DNA of 64,000 bases, from NCBI GenBank assembly GCA_049999765.1, contig JBNGIQ010008748.1, positions 1 to 64,000 on the forward strand, read 5' to 3'. This document shows, piece by piece, positions 1 to 10,095 of this stretch; position 1 is the first letter of the stretch; every line of letters begins with the position of its first letter. Source of the DNA: Phaeoceros laevis (Eukaryota > Anthocerotophyta > Anthocerotopsida > Notothyladales). Made by a program: the position numbers and the translations under genes. The notes beneath the pieces are model-generated. The model made no database searches. It worked only from the letters and a program-made list of their open reading frames with translations, and was not told where the DNA came from.

Positions 1-745
1 GCCAGACCTTCACCCTGTCTTAGAGGCACAGGCAGCTGCCCTGGCATGCTGGTCTGAGCTTGGCATGCTGGCAGGGAGAGCACATCCTGGTTGCAGACAT
101 TGGAGGAGGTAACATCTCATTGCAAGCAGGGACGGCAGACATCGAAAGTGAACCAGGGCTTGGATGAGCTGAACCTGAAGTGGCCCCCAGCTCTGGAGGC
201 TTGTGTGGAGGAACCTTTGTGGATCAGCCTAGCTCAACCTGCTGATGAACGAGAGGATCCCATGCTGCCAAGACCATGTCGACGTCATTGTGCACGTTAG
301 AGTCCTGGTCCAGATCCTCGCATTTGCTGGAATTTCCCGAGATCCATGAGCAATTAGTTTCTCATGAGCACCATGCCAGATGGTGCAACCTCCATATTAG
401 TTACGAACACTCGTTCCTTGTTTTAGCTGCCGTAAAATCCAGCCAGCGGATCCGGACTTTGTGACCCATGCTATGTCCTCATGCATTTCTATTACTATGC
501 ATGGTGCATGTTGTTCGACCAAGCGGACCGTGCATACGGGCCATACTTGTGTTGCTCACGTCGGGACCTGCCAGTGGCTGAAGGACCTGTCGTCGCCATA
601 CTCGAGCTAGCCGAATGAGGCGTCACAGGGAGGAGTTCGTACCTTTCCGCTTTTCCACGGTAAGCAGCCAATATGACTCCAATGCGTGAGTCAATCAAGG
701 AACATGTTGTCCCATTTCTAGGGGACGTGCCACCCGCCCTTGTGT
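1..745. other. No recognised gene
   Basis: Short reading frames occur on both strands, but none resembles a known protein or shows a convincing exon structure. I see no RNA gene or repeat in this stretch. Confidence 0.5.
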
Positions 746-749
746 CTCA

Positions 750-1225
750 ACCACAGCATATGCGCTGTTTCGCCGATTCAAACAGCGCATATGCGGCAAG
801 AGTTGTTGTGGAGGCCGTATGTTTGGAACTCACATTGTGGTGGGACTGCAGGACGGACAAGGATAGCGCTTGCTTTCCCGACTTCAGGCACAAGGAGTCG
901 TCCAAGGACCTCCTCTGGCTGGATAATTTCCAGAAGCCTGATTGGGTGGATGAGCAGCTGGCTGTCTTGGACAAGCTGGTTGTTGGTCAGTCTACTCAGC
1001 CTACATACAACTCCGTGTTGCATCATAATGCTGCCGCTCATACGGTGCCAGAGTGCCAAGGGTACGGAACTGCTCAGGCTGCAATCGAACAACTTTGTGA
1101 GAATGGGCAGCTTAGTTGAGCAGTTCACGCTTTGAGTGACTTTGCAGAGACACAATGCCATGTGTCCACTTCCCTCCTGTACAGACTCATCCGGAGATGT
1201 GGGCACCAACTCACACACTCGGATA
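750..1225 (+). pseudogene. Decayed PDF-PPR gene, N-terminal part
   Basis: The plus strand encodes a PDF-type motif (LTLWWDCRTDK, then CFPDFRHKESSKDLLWLDNF, then KPDWVDEQL) followed by the first PPR helix pair. This is the same order as in the intact PPR gene at 10,096-12,837. A TGA stop near 1117 interrupts the frame between LCENGQLS and AVHALSDFAET, where the intact paralogue reads LCQQGKLSEAVSALESLAQT. After LLYRLIRRCG near 1200 the homology ends. No PPR array follows, so this is a truncated, inactivated copy rather than a gene with an intron. The motif assignment is firm; the loss of function is inferred from the stop and the truncation. Confidence 0.75.
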
Positions 1226-1472
1226 TCCGAGTGTTCTCATCGATGAGAATCAGCCCCTCCTGCGACACAACTTCGCGGCCATAGCTAACCCTCTTCAGAG
1301 TATGCATTTCGTAGGGGGACCTTTTGAACCTACACTCTTGCTGGAGAAGACGTCATGGAACCTGGACGGCTTGAATGAAAGGTTGAGCTTGCTTTGAAGT
1401 AAAATTGTGCTTGCTGTGCCATCACATTTATAGCACAGACGCCTCCTCCCTCCTCCTCGTTCTTCTGGGACT

Positions 1473-1552
1473 GAGGCAGAATTCAGATTCTGCCTCGAGA
1501 AGTGGTGCACCGCCTGTCATCTGCGGGTTCGAAATCCGCATGGCCACTTCTC
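1473..1552 (+). other. Two adjacent perfect hairpins, second with a tRNA-like T-arm
   Basis: A 10-bp perfect stem (1473-1482 with 1487-1496, loop TCAG) is followed with no gap by a 9-bp perfect stem (1497-1505 with 544-552 of the same kilobase, that is 1544-1552). The second encloses CACCGCCTGTCA and GCGGGTTCGAAATCCGC, which read like the anticodon-arm 5' half and T-arm of a tRNA-Asp. The D-arm and the other half of the anticodon stem are missing, so this is a tRNA relic or tRNA-derived element, not a working tRNA gene. Confidence 0.45.
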
Positions 1553-2390
1553 CAGCACTTCTTCAGTACCAAATTTGCTCCTTGAAATTTAATGCGCTGA
1601 TGCTAGGAAGACCAGCCACTGCCTGCAGGCTACTTTGAATCGGAGCCGGCTTTTGCGGCAACGCAAGCAGCACTCTTCTTCAGGGAGCAAGCTCCATCCA
1701 TCTGAGCAGCCTCATCCATCTCGCGGGCCAGCCCGTTCAGCATCTGACCTAAGAGGTGATTCCCGCTAGCAAAACACCAGAAGAAGGACAAGACACTCGC
1801 AAGACATCGTCTAACAGGCAGTGTCTGCCTTCCCGGTCAGAGGATGGATAGGGCGGTTGACTGGCCATGGCCAGACATGTGCACTCGCAGGAACACCTTC
1901 GTCTCGAAACTTCATGCTTGGTCTGCACCGCGGAGGCGATTGCTGACTGGTCACCTCTGACTGCCTGAATTCGAAGAATCAGGGCCAGCGGAAGGAGGAT
2001 GACAAACAACCTTAAGCTTCGAACGCCTGGAAACTACTTCGGAACAAGAAAGAACACAGCAGTAGGAATTGTGCATCAACAGGCGTGCACTGTGCCAAGA
2101 AGGCACGAAGTACAAACACCTTAGATGCACACAATCGTTGGCGACGTTTCCACGTCCTTGAAGACCTTCATGGCTGTTCGGTGCTGAAGCACCGCAAACC
2201 AGAAGCAGTGCCGAGTGATGGACGCAAGGGCTGTTAGTCATAGATAATCATGCGATGCAAGCAATTTTCGTGAGCACAGGAACGAACTGGAGACCTGAGG
2301 TCATCAAGCAGAATATGAACGTTCAGGTCGTAGGCCAATGTTTTACAACTTCTTACATGTTAGTTGTGTGAGCCCCTGGCTACCTACAAC
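1553..2390. other. No recognised gene
   Basis: Only short, overlapping, unrecognisable reading frames occur on both strands here. Confidence 0.5.
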
Positions 2391-2392
2391 AT

Positions 2393-2646
2393 GGATGTAA
2401 GTTTGCAATGGGGACCAATTCTAATGTTATCATTGATAAGAGAGTTCATACTAAACCGTAAACAAACGTTAGCTAGTTAATCAAAGGGTATATGTGAGAA
2501 GAAGAAGTAGTGAGCCGCTCGCAACCTAGGATGTAAGTTTGCAATGGGGACCAATTCTAATGTTGTCATTGATAAGAGAATTGGTACTAAACCGTAAACA
2601 AACGTTAGCTACTTGATCAAAGGGTATATGTGAGAAGAAGAAGAAG
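2393..2646. repeat. Tandem direct repeat, two copies, period 136
   Basis: The unit beginning GGATGTAAGTTTGCAATGG occurs at 2393 and again at 2529. The two copies differ at only a few bases up to the run GTGAGAAGAAGAAG. Part of an A/T-rich repeat block. Confidence 0.85.
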
Positions 2647-2717
2647 TTTATTTATGATGTTTGCTTAGGCAAGAAGTTACACTTGCAGCAAATGAAAGGA
2701 CGTGAAACTTGAATATG

Positions 2718-3110
2718 GTTGACTAAAAGTGTATCCATGTAATGTATAGTGGACTAATTTCTAAGTGGTATGACTCTTTATTCGATGGACCCCAAGAAAC
2801 AAAGGTTTGAAAACTTTGGTTGGATGCAATTTGATCAATTTGGTTCGATGCAATTTATTGATCAAACTCTATACACAAGGAACTTGTATATGGTTGATTG
2901 AAAGTGTATTTATCTAACACATAGTGGACTAATTTCTAAGTGGTATGATTCTTTATTTGATGTAGCCGATAAACAAAGTTTTAGTTCGATGCAATTTGTT
3001 GACCAAACCGCTTATATAAGGAACTTCTACATGGTTGAGCAGAAGTGTATCCATATTATGCGTAAGGGACTAACTTTCTTAGTGGTATGATTCTTATTTT
3101 GATGCATGTA
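2718..3110. repeat. Three diverged tandem copies, period about 141-175
   Basis: Units start at about 2718, 2893 and 3034 with GGTTGA(C/T/G). Each contains a form of AGTGTATCCAT, then GGACTAATTTCTAAGTGGTATGA. Spacing is irregular (175, then 141), so copies have gained or lost internal sequence. No coding capacity is seen. Confidence 0.75.
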
Positions 3111-3193
3111 TGGTGATTGGTAGTGAGACAAATGTTGCTCTCATTCTCACATGCTTTTTGTTGCAAACATGACTTACAGCAATTGGAGTGAAG

Positions 3194-3496
3194 ATGGATG
3201 AAGATGCGGAATATCTGGTCAAATCTGGCGAGGAGGAATTTCCGACTGATGAGAATCAAGACCTAAAGGCACATGGGGATCGCGACAACGAAGGAAAGCA
3301 GAGCAACTTGAAGGATGGAATTGAGGCACACAGTGAAGTTGAGGCCGAAGAAGAGAAATCTTATCGAGAAGTGAGCCAGGATGACATATGGGCCGAGATC
3401 GGAGAAGATATGAAGGTGTCTGGGAATGAGGATTTAGATACATGGGCTGAAGTTGAAAAAGACATCCATAATGTTTCTGATACTGAGGATGTATGA
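3194..3496 (+). CDS. Hypothetical very acidic small protein
   Basis: From the ATG at 3194 the frame runs 100 residues to a TGA. It is rich in Glu and Asp throughout, with short patches such as SQDDIWAEIGEDM and LDTWAEVEKD that look like amphipathic acidic segments. I recognise no domain. It sits alone between repeat blocks in A/T-rich DNA with no visible partner gene. It could be the last exon of a longer gene, a fragment of a mobile element, or chance. The acidic bias over 100 codons is the only argument for coding. Confidence 0.3.
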   Translation: MDEDAEYLVKSGEEEFPTDENQDLKAHGDRDNEGKQSNLKDGIEAHSEVEAEEEKSYREVSQDDIWAEIGEDMKVSGNEDLDTWAEVEKDIHNVSDTEDV

Positions 3497-3889
3497 CCTA
3501 ATTCAGTTTAAATCTAAAATTTATAGATGTTGTCAGGATGCACGCATGTCAGAACAACAATTTGTGTCAATTCATACATATATAAATTGACACTAGTTAA
3601 AGTTTTAATTGGCAAGTACTTTACTCATGTGAGAACGATGATTTGCAAGCTAGTTTTCTAGTTGAAAAAAATCTTCACTTCTAATGTATTTGAATCATGT
3701 GTAGTGCACGAATAGATATTACATGCTTGCTCGTAGCCTCTAGAGTATTTTGCCAAACAAACATGTTTGACCCTCCTCGATCTAACTATCAAATGTTCTC
3801 CAGTATACCATCACGGTGCCGGCTGGTCAACAAGATTGTGTTGCATCCATTGGTGGCCGCTTCGAGTGAATCACTCTCTGACTGGGGAA

Positions 3890-5060
3890 CTGAGGTGTAA
3901 ATACGATACGCTGGTGATTAATAAGGTAGATATGCCCCAAATCTTGCTCCTTAACCCAACTCTCATTCTCCAATATTCCATCAATTACCACTCTGGCTGG
4001 CAGTGCACTTATGGCTTCACCCAAAGCAGACACTAACAAGTACTATGTTGTACACGGATAGCTCTAGATGATCTTGTGCCATGTTTATCTTCTTGTTAAT
4101 TGCCGTAGGTGAGCAGCCTGAAGTATCTTTTAAGACCAAGATGATATCATCCTTTATGCGTGAAAGCTCCATGCCTGAAACACATACAAAAGAGGATAAA
4201 CTTGGTTAAGGAATGAACCAGTGAATCAAACTCTCTGACTTGGAAACTGGAGTGTAAATATGTTGGTGATTCATAAGGTAGATATTCTGCAAATCCTGCT
4301 CCTCAACCCTGGAGTGTAAATATGTTGGTGATTCAGAAGGTACATATTCTGCAAATCCTGCTAGTAGGCCTGCCTACTGCCAACATAGATGCTATTTGCG
4401 TTTGTGTTGGCAGTCCACCCATCCAAAGGGCAGCACGCTTGATTCCCGTGAGGAGTCGCATAGGCGTGATTATTTTCATTACTACTACTACTACCTGCTC
4501 CTCAACCCTGGAGTGTAAATATGTTGGTGATTCAGAAGGTACATATTCTGCAAATCCTGCTCCTCGACCCAACTATCATTCTACAGTATTCCATCAATTA
4601 CCACTCTGGCTGCATTTATGGCTTCACCCAAAGCACACACTTGTACTATGTTGCACACTGATTCAATTTGCTGCAGATGATCTTGTGTCGTGTCTATCTT
4701 CTTGGTAATTGTCGTTGGTGAGCAACCTGAAGTAACATTTGAAACCAAGATGGTATCATCCTCCATGCATGAAAGCTCCATGCCTCAATCACATACAAAA
4801 GAGGATAAACTTGGTTAAGGAATAAACCAGCATTCAAAAGCACATGAAAGCATTACACTAATAATCGTGCAACCATAAAACAATTTAAAACATCAAGTAA
4901 AAGAAGAAATGCTCAATACTGTGCTATACTTGTACCATGTTGTACATGGATTGCTCCAGATGATCTTCTGCATCTTTCTTCTCTTAGTAATTGTCGTTGG
5001 TGAGCAACTTGAAGAAACTTTTAGGACCAAGATAGTAGCGTCCTCCGATCCTGAAACACA
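3890..5060. repeat. Complex repeat block, segments duplicated two to three times
   Basis: A sub-unit reading GAGTGTAAATATGTTGGTGA recurs at about 4249, 4312 and 4511. A longer segment (ATTCCATCAATTACCACTCT through GATGATCTTGTG and GAGCAACCTGAAG) occurs near 3975-4200 and again near 4585-4810. A third, partial and more diverged copy covers about 4920-5060. I see no coding capacity in the repeat. Confidence 0.75.
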
Positions 5061-5369
5061 CACAAAAGACGGTGAATTTATATGTTTTCAAGAGTGTAAG
5101 TGTCCACTGACAGTTCCACTTAGAACTTCTCAAATGCGTAACTTACAACACGCCTTCCATCTGCTATAGATCTTCATATACCCCACGTGCATACTTGGTA
5201 TGCGAAGCTGATATAAGCAAACCAAGGTGGAATTCAAAGAACGCACCTCAAACGGACAATTAGATAAAGCAATTCACGTTAATGGGAAGTATCGCTTTCA
5301 TTCTCTACCAAGAGTTACTCCAAAGTACTTTCGGAATCCATAATTAAGTGGTAAGTGGTTCTTACCTAT

Positions 5370-6120
5370 CGTTGTTAGGCAGTGTAGTTTAGGGTGCATA
5401 GTTATAGCTAGTTAGGCTGCTTCACAAGTTAGGCTAGTTAGGCCGCATAGTTCACCCTCCTAACTAATAGAGTACGTAGATAGGCTAGCTAGGCTGCCAA
5501 GTTTGTTAGCCTAATTAGGCAACCGGGTTAGGAAGGATTCTAAGTGGCTAAAGTGACTACGTCGCATTTAACGTATGCAGTGCGTGGTCAAGATCTCAGC
5601 ACAATACATTTAGAGTGGATCACATTTGATGTAGTGCCTCAAATTAGGTAGGCTAACTAGGCTGCCAAGCTAGTCAGCCTAGTTAGGCAACCAGGTTAGG
5701 AAAGGTTCAAACTGGCTAAAGTGATCGCCTCTCATTTGACATACGTAGTGCGTGAGATCTCAACACAATACATTTGACGTAGTGTGTGAGATTCAATCCT
5801 TTTAAGTGGCTAAAGTGACCGCGTCGCATTTGACGTATGTAGTGTGTGCTCAAGATCTTAATACAATACATTTGGAGTGGCACATTTGGCGTAATGCCTC
5901 AAATTAGATCTAGCTAGGCTGCCAAGTTAAACAGCCTAGTTAGGCAACCATGTTAGGTAGTAGTAGAAGTAGAAAAGAGCCGCGCTATACCAACTCCACA
6001 AAAGGTTCAAAGTGGCTAAAGTGATCACGCTTCATTTGACGTATGTAGTGCTTGAGATCTCAACACGATACATTTGACGTAGTGTGTAAGATTTCAATAC
6101 GATACTTTGAAATCTTACAT
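5370..6120. repeat. Diverged tandem repeats with GTTAGGC-type motifs
   Basis: A module AGGCTGCCAAG...CCTA(G/A)TTAGGCAACC appears near 5490, 5665 and 5915. A second module AAGTGGCTAAAGTGA...GACGTA appears near 5543, 5708, 5803 and 6012. The two alternate, with some units truncated. The first module is partly self-complementary (GGCTA...TAGCC). Confidence 0.7.
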
Positions 6121-6145
6121 TCCTTGCCTTCGTTCATGTATGAGC

Positions 6146-6300
6146 TACTTGCCAGGCCCTTATATTGACCTAATTTTGATTGTGAAAGGTGTACTATTTA
6201 GGATGAAGCCTTTCTACTTGCCAGGCCCTTATATTGACCTAATTTTAGATTCACAAATGATTGTGAAAGGTGTATTATTTGATGAAGCCTTTCTTTGAGT
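6146..6300. repeat. Short tandem duplication
   Basis: CTACTTGCCAGGCCCTTATA followed by TTGACCTAATTTT and GTGAAAGGTGTA occurs at about 6147 and 6209. The second copy carries a small insertion (ACAAATGA region). No gene is apparent. Confidence 0.75.
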
Positions 6301-7184
6301 TTGGCGCTACCTGGTAGGCCCATAAATGGCGGCATGCTTCCCTTGTGTAGTTGGTATAGGGAGGCTCTTTACTACTACTTGGTATTATGGGCTGGGCAGA
6401 TGCATTACTTGCATGCACTCACTTTTAGTGGTGACGGTGTAGAAAGACTGGTGTCAGAAAATGTCCAATCGTTTGCTTTTCCCCACAAGAATCCTTCACT
6501 TTTTGCCTCATAAGTTTTGAGCATGCTTATGATGGCAGTGTGTAGGTTGTCCATGAATATAGTTACCTAGTGATGTGTCAATAAAAAGTTATACCTGCTC
6601 AAAGTTTACAAATAGTTTACTTCGTATTGTCACCTATACAAACTTCTCACCTCTGAAACTAATCACATCCGATAGAGCTTTTCATTCTCTACAACTTTGA
6701 TTCAAGGGTCGAGATGAGATGCTCTGTCCAAGCCCACCATTTTTTGGTTTTAAAGTTTTGAGATACGGTCAAAAAAAGTGTATAGTGGTAGAGGTAGCGA
6801 ATTAACCACTGATTTTTGGGCAGGTTGTCATAGCACCACTCCAGCAGCTACACAAAAAATTGTAGCTGGAAAAGTATCCCGACCACCAGATACGGGCAGT
6901 CGCGGATTCACGAGGGGCTGACGTGGTTCATTTATCCACTTACGCGGAGTGGTGAGGTGAGGTGACCAGCTTCCCGCTTTACTTCCCTGGTGTCGGAATC
7001 CCAAAAGCGTTTCTGGGGACTTTGTTTCAATAGGGGGTCTCAAACATTGCCCGAGTTTCACTATATCCGGGCGTATATAGAAGCCCGAGTTCATAGAAGC
7101 GGCTACCCGAGAGTTGAAAACCACAAAACTCTAAGAGCATTCGAATGACATCGCAAACCCTAAAAAAAAAACGGACTCGGGCTT
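6301..7184. other. No recognised gene
   Basis: There is no recognisable coding sequence. The stretch leads directly into the tandem duplication at 7185. Confidence 0.45.
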
Positions 7185-7583
7185 CGGCCAAGTTTTGAAA
7201 CTTCACTCGGGGTACCTCCTTAGGGCTATTTCCCATGCTCACCCGGCCGGGCCCGGATGTCGCGGGATCGAAAGGGGTGTCATTTTCTATAACCACCCGT
7301 GACTCCAAGCCCCTTTTCTATCCGAGCTTATATGAGCCGGTAGTTAAAATCTGACCTTGTCTGAGCCGTTGGTCAAAATCACCAAATCGGCCAAGTTCTG
7401 AAACTTCACTCGGGGTACCTTCTTAGGGCTATTTCCCATGCTCACCCGGCCGGGCCCGGATGTCGCGGGATTGAAAGGGGTGTCATTTTCTATAACCACC
7501 CGTGACTCCAAGCCCCTTTTCTATCCGAGCTTATATGAGCCGGTAGTTAAAATCTGACCTTGTCTGAGCCGTTGGTCAAAATC
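7185..7583. repeat. 203-bp tandem duplication, nearly identical copies
   Basis: The sequence beginning CGGCCAAGTT(T/C)TGAAACTTC at 7185 is repeated at 7388 with only a few differences (for example TACCTCC versus TACCTTC). Copy 2 loses identity after GTTGGTCAAAATCA at about 7582. Related but inverted phrases near 7725-7760 (GGGAAATGGCCCTTAGGTAC) match the same unit on the other strand, so an older inverted copy is also present. Confidence 0.85.
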
Positions 7584-7854
7584 AGGGTCGCCCGCGAATC
7601 GGTACCTCACTAAAAATAGTCGGGAAAGAAACCCGGGCCGGCCTGGGTTTCACAGCACGTCAGTCCAAAAACGAGGAGTTCTTGCAATTTCTCTATTGCG
7701 GCCAAAACACCGACCGTGCCCTTCATGGGAAATGGCCCTTAGGTACCCCGAGTACGGGACGGCCGAGAACTGACCGTATTCGGGCGGTAGGAATACCCCA
7801 CTAGGGCAATGTTTGAGACCCCCTAATCCACCCTGTCCGTAAGTTTAGGCACGA

Positions 7855-8085
7855 CAACCGCACCCCGTAACCAAGCACTGCTCCAAGGAGGGCAAGGCGT
7901 GAGCGCTGCAAAAGGAGCTGCGTCGACACCAAAAGCGACGAGAAGAATTGTGGAGCCTGCTCCAAGTGCTGCCGGCCGGGACCACTTGCTGCGGCGGCAA
8001 GTGCACCTGCGGTGGCAAGTGCGGGTATGCCTGCACGCCTGGGACTTACTGCTGCGACGGCAAGTCTACAAGCTGGAGCTCCAGA
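7855..8085 (+). pseudogene. Frameshifted STIG1-like cysteine-rich gene fragment
   Basis: Three plus-strand frames together give a continuous STIG1-type pattern: CSKEGKA, then ERCKRSCVDTKSDEKNCGAC, then PAGTTCCGGKCTCGGKCGYA with PGTYCCDGK. STIG1 proteins are small secreted plant proteins with repeated CCxGxC and NCGxC modules. Moving from one frame to the next needs two separate single-base shifts (near 7903 and near 7969), and no splice sites explain them. No signal peptide is seen upstream. A related reading frame lies at 59,775-60,185 on the other strand. I call this a decayed copy. Confidence 0.6.
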
Positions 8086-8159
8086 CCTGTCATGCTTGCC
8101 TTTTCCATTGACTTTGTTAAAATTGCAGAATGGCTCGACATCTTTCGTGAACAGGAATC

Positions 8160-8675
8160 TTGATCTGGTCTGCTCAATCCTCTAATCAGCGCCGGACCCG
8201 GCAGGAAATCTACGTACTCCCAGAAATTGACAAATTGAATGTTGCGAGCTCTCACAAGCTGGACGAGATATTGCAAGAGTTGCCAGCAGATGATGCAGAC
8301 AAAAAGGACTGGATCAGGGCTTCGTTTCTACAAGCCTACATATGCAAGGCTTCCCAACATATGCGGGTTGCCATGGGGACCCAGGACTGGGAGTCATGGG
8401 CTAGGGCTATGACTTGTGTGTTTGACACCATGCTCTCCATTCTGCCTGATGAGCTGGTGTTATCATACGTTGGTACTCCTGTTCACCGCCTACCAGTTCC
8501 ACCCCATTGGCGTACCAAGTGGACTCAGCTTGCTAAAAAGGTATGCACCCTCATGTACGGGACCATGGAAGAGTGCACTGTGAAGTCCTTGGTGAAAATG
8601 TTTGCCGAGATACAAATGCCAAGTCCCACCGAGCCGAGGCCCCACGTCACCGTGAGACACCTGCGACGGACATGA
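8160..8675 (+). CDS. Possible exon of an unrecognised protein
   Basis: The frame is open from a TTG at 8160. Its first in-frame ATG is far inside (within HMRVAMGTQDWESW), so any real start must lie in an upstream exon. The segment from LPEIDKLNVASSHKLDEILQ to HWRTKWTQLAKK has a balanced composition and helical spacing typical of real protein. It ends at a plausible GT donor (AAAAAG/GTATGC, near 8540). Beyond that the frame becomes Pro/Arg-rich and looks non-coding. I recognise no family, and expression is uncertain. Confidence 0.3.
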   Translation: MIWSAQSSNQRRTRQEIYVLPEIDKLNVASSHKLDEILQELPADDADKKDWIRASFLQAYICKASQHMRVAMGTQDWESWARAMTCVFDTMLSILPDELVLSYVGTPVHRLPVPPHWRTKWTQLAKKVCTLMYGTMEECTVKSLVKMFAEIQMPSPTEPRPHVTVRHLRRT

Positions 8676-9330
8676 GGCACCCAGCGCGCCAACGCGCTGT
8701 CTCTGACAGGCGATGGGACTCGCAAGCAGGCTTGTCTTTCTTTGTTTATGCTAGCTGGCAACGCCCCAACGCCCAAGCACAGCGACCCCTTGGCGCTCAA
8801 CATAGTGCACCAGGACGAAGTGTGGGGCCTGTAGCTGCTCACCGCCGACGGGCGGTGGCGAGGGGTGCGCCCTGTTCCCGGCGCCTTGGTCGTCAGCGCC
8901 GGTGACCTGCAGCTGGTGTGGACCACCGGGTGGTGGATACTGCCCGCCAGTCGCGCCTCTCGTTCTGTTTCTTCTACAACCCCCTCCTAGGGGGCCCTCA
9001 TAGACCCCGCACCGGAGCTCATCGACGACCAGCACCCTCGCCGCTACAGATCATTTCGAGCTGTAGAGTTTGCCGGGGCCATCGACGCCAAAGGTGCTGC
9101 CGGCCGTGACCACATCCTGGGGAGCATTCTAGCCACCAGTTGACGATTCATAACTGGGTCTTCTCGTTCAGAACACCTACACTGTCACTAACTGAACATA
9201 GGAAGCCGACAGTTCGGTATTCCCAAATAAAATGGGAACTGCGCAAAATTCGCCAACGGACGATTTCGTGAAGGAGCCTGCAGGCATTCAGCAATGACAT
9301 CAACAAGATCAACCATGATATTACAATGCG
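8676..9330. other. No recognised gene
   Basis: This G/C-rich stretch has overlapping open frames on both strands, as expected from base composition, but no recognisable domain. Confidence 0.45.
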
Positions 9331-9334
9331 TGCA

Positions 9335-9865
9335 TATGCAGCTGGCCACATTTTGCATGCATACTTATTAGAAAGTTGCCCAGAACTGTGTCACCTTCAG
9401 GTAGTCCTCTTTCCGCGAGCTCTGAACGCAGCTGCCTGCCCTGCTGTAGCACATTTACAAGCCTTCAGAAGGCAATCAAACATAGCACTGTTCGCTAAAA
9501 CCAGGCCTTGCATACAATGCGAGCACTTGTGTACCGAGCCCATGCTCGGCATACCCATTTATCATGCCAGTCCATGTTCCCGCATCCCTTGTGGACAGAC
9601 TGTCAAACACTTTGCGTGCATCTTCCGATTGGCCACACTTGGCCACACTTTGCATACATGTCCACCAGGCTGGTGCACACGAAACACTTGTACTGCATGC
9701 CACTCTCCAAAACATCAACGTGCACCCGCCTGCCAGATTCCACCTCTTCAGCTCTTGCACAAGCTTACTTGACAGCGCATCTCATTGTACAGCTGACTTA
9801 GGGTCAAGTCTCTTTAACATGCCTGTCGTCATGCTAAAGACTTGTCAGCCAAGCTGTCGAAGGCT
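9335..9865 (-). pseudogene. PPR gene relic
   Basis: The minus strand encodes a broken PPR stretch: LYNEM near 9795, then AKCGQSEDARKVFDSLSTRD and GTWTGMINGYAEHGLGTQVL, ending in remnants of a further motif after several stops and frame changes. It lies directly behind the 3' end of the intact PPR-DYW gene at 10,096-12,837, in the same orientation. It resembles that gene's own repeats, which suggests an old tandem duplicate. No N-terminal leader and no DYW domain remain. Confidence 0.7.
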
Positions 9866-10095
9866 ATCAAAGACTTGCAGCCATTGCACAACTAGCAAAG
9901 GCCCTGCTGGTCTGTCACTACCACACTATGGTCTGCCACTGCAACACAACTTCATCATCATTTACAGAATTCACCCCGAGAGAAAGACGAAAATCTCAGT
10001 TTGACGGGGATAGAGTTAAGAAAGCACATTCACCCAAGAAAAAGACAACAATCTCTCGCACACACACCTGGGCACTGGCTAGATCTTCAGTATTC

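Noticed and set aside
1497-1552. Functional tRNA gene
   Set aside because: The D-arm and half of the anticodon arm are absent and the acceptor stem is not canonical.
3056-3259. Minus-strand frame overlapping the acidic plus-strand frame
   Set aside because: It spans repeat sequence and has no recognisable feature; the plus-strand acidic frame is the better, though weak, candidate.
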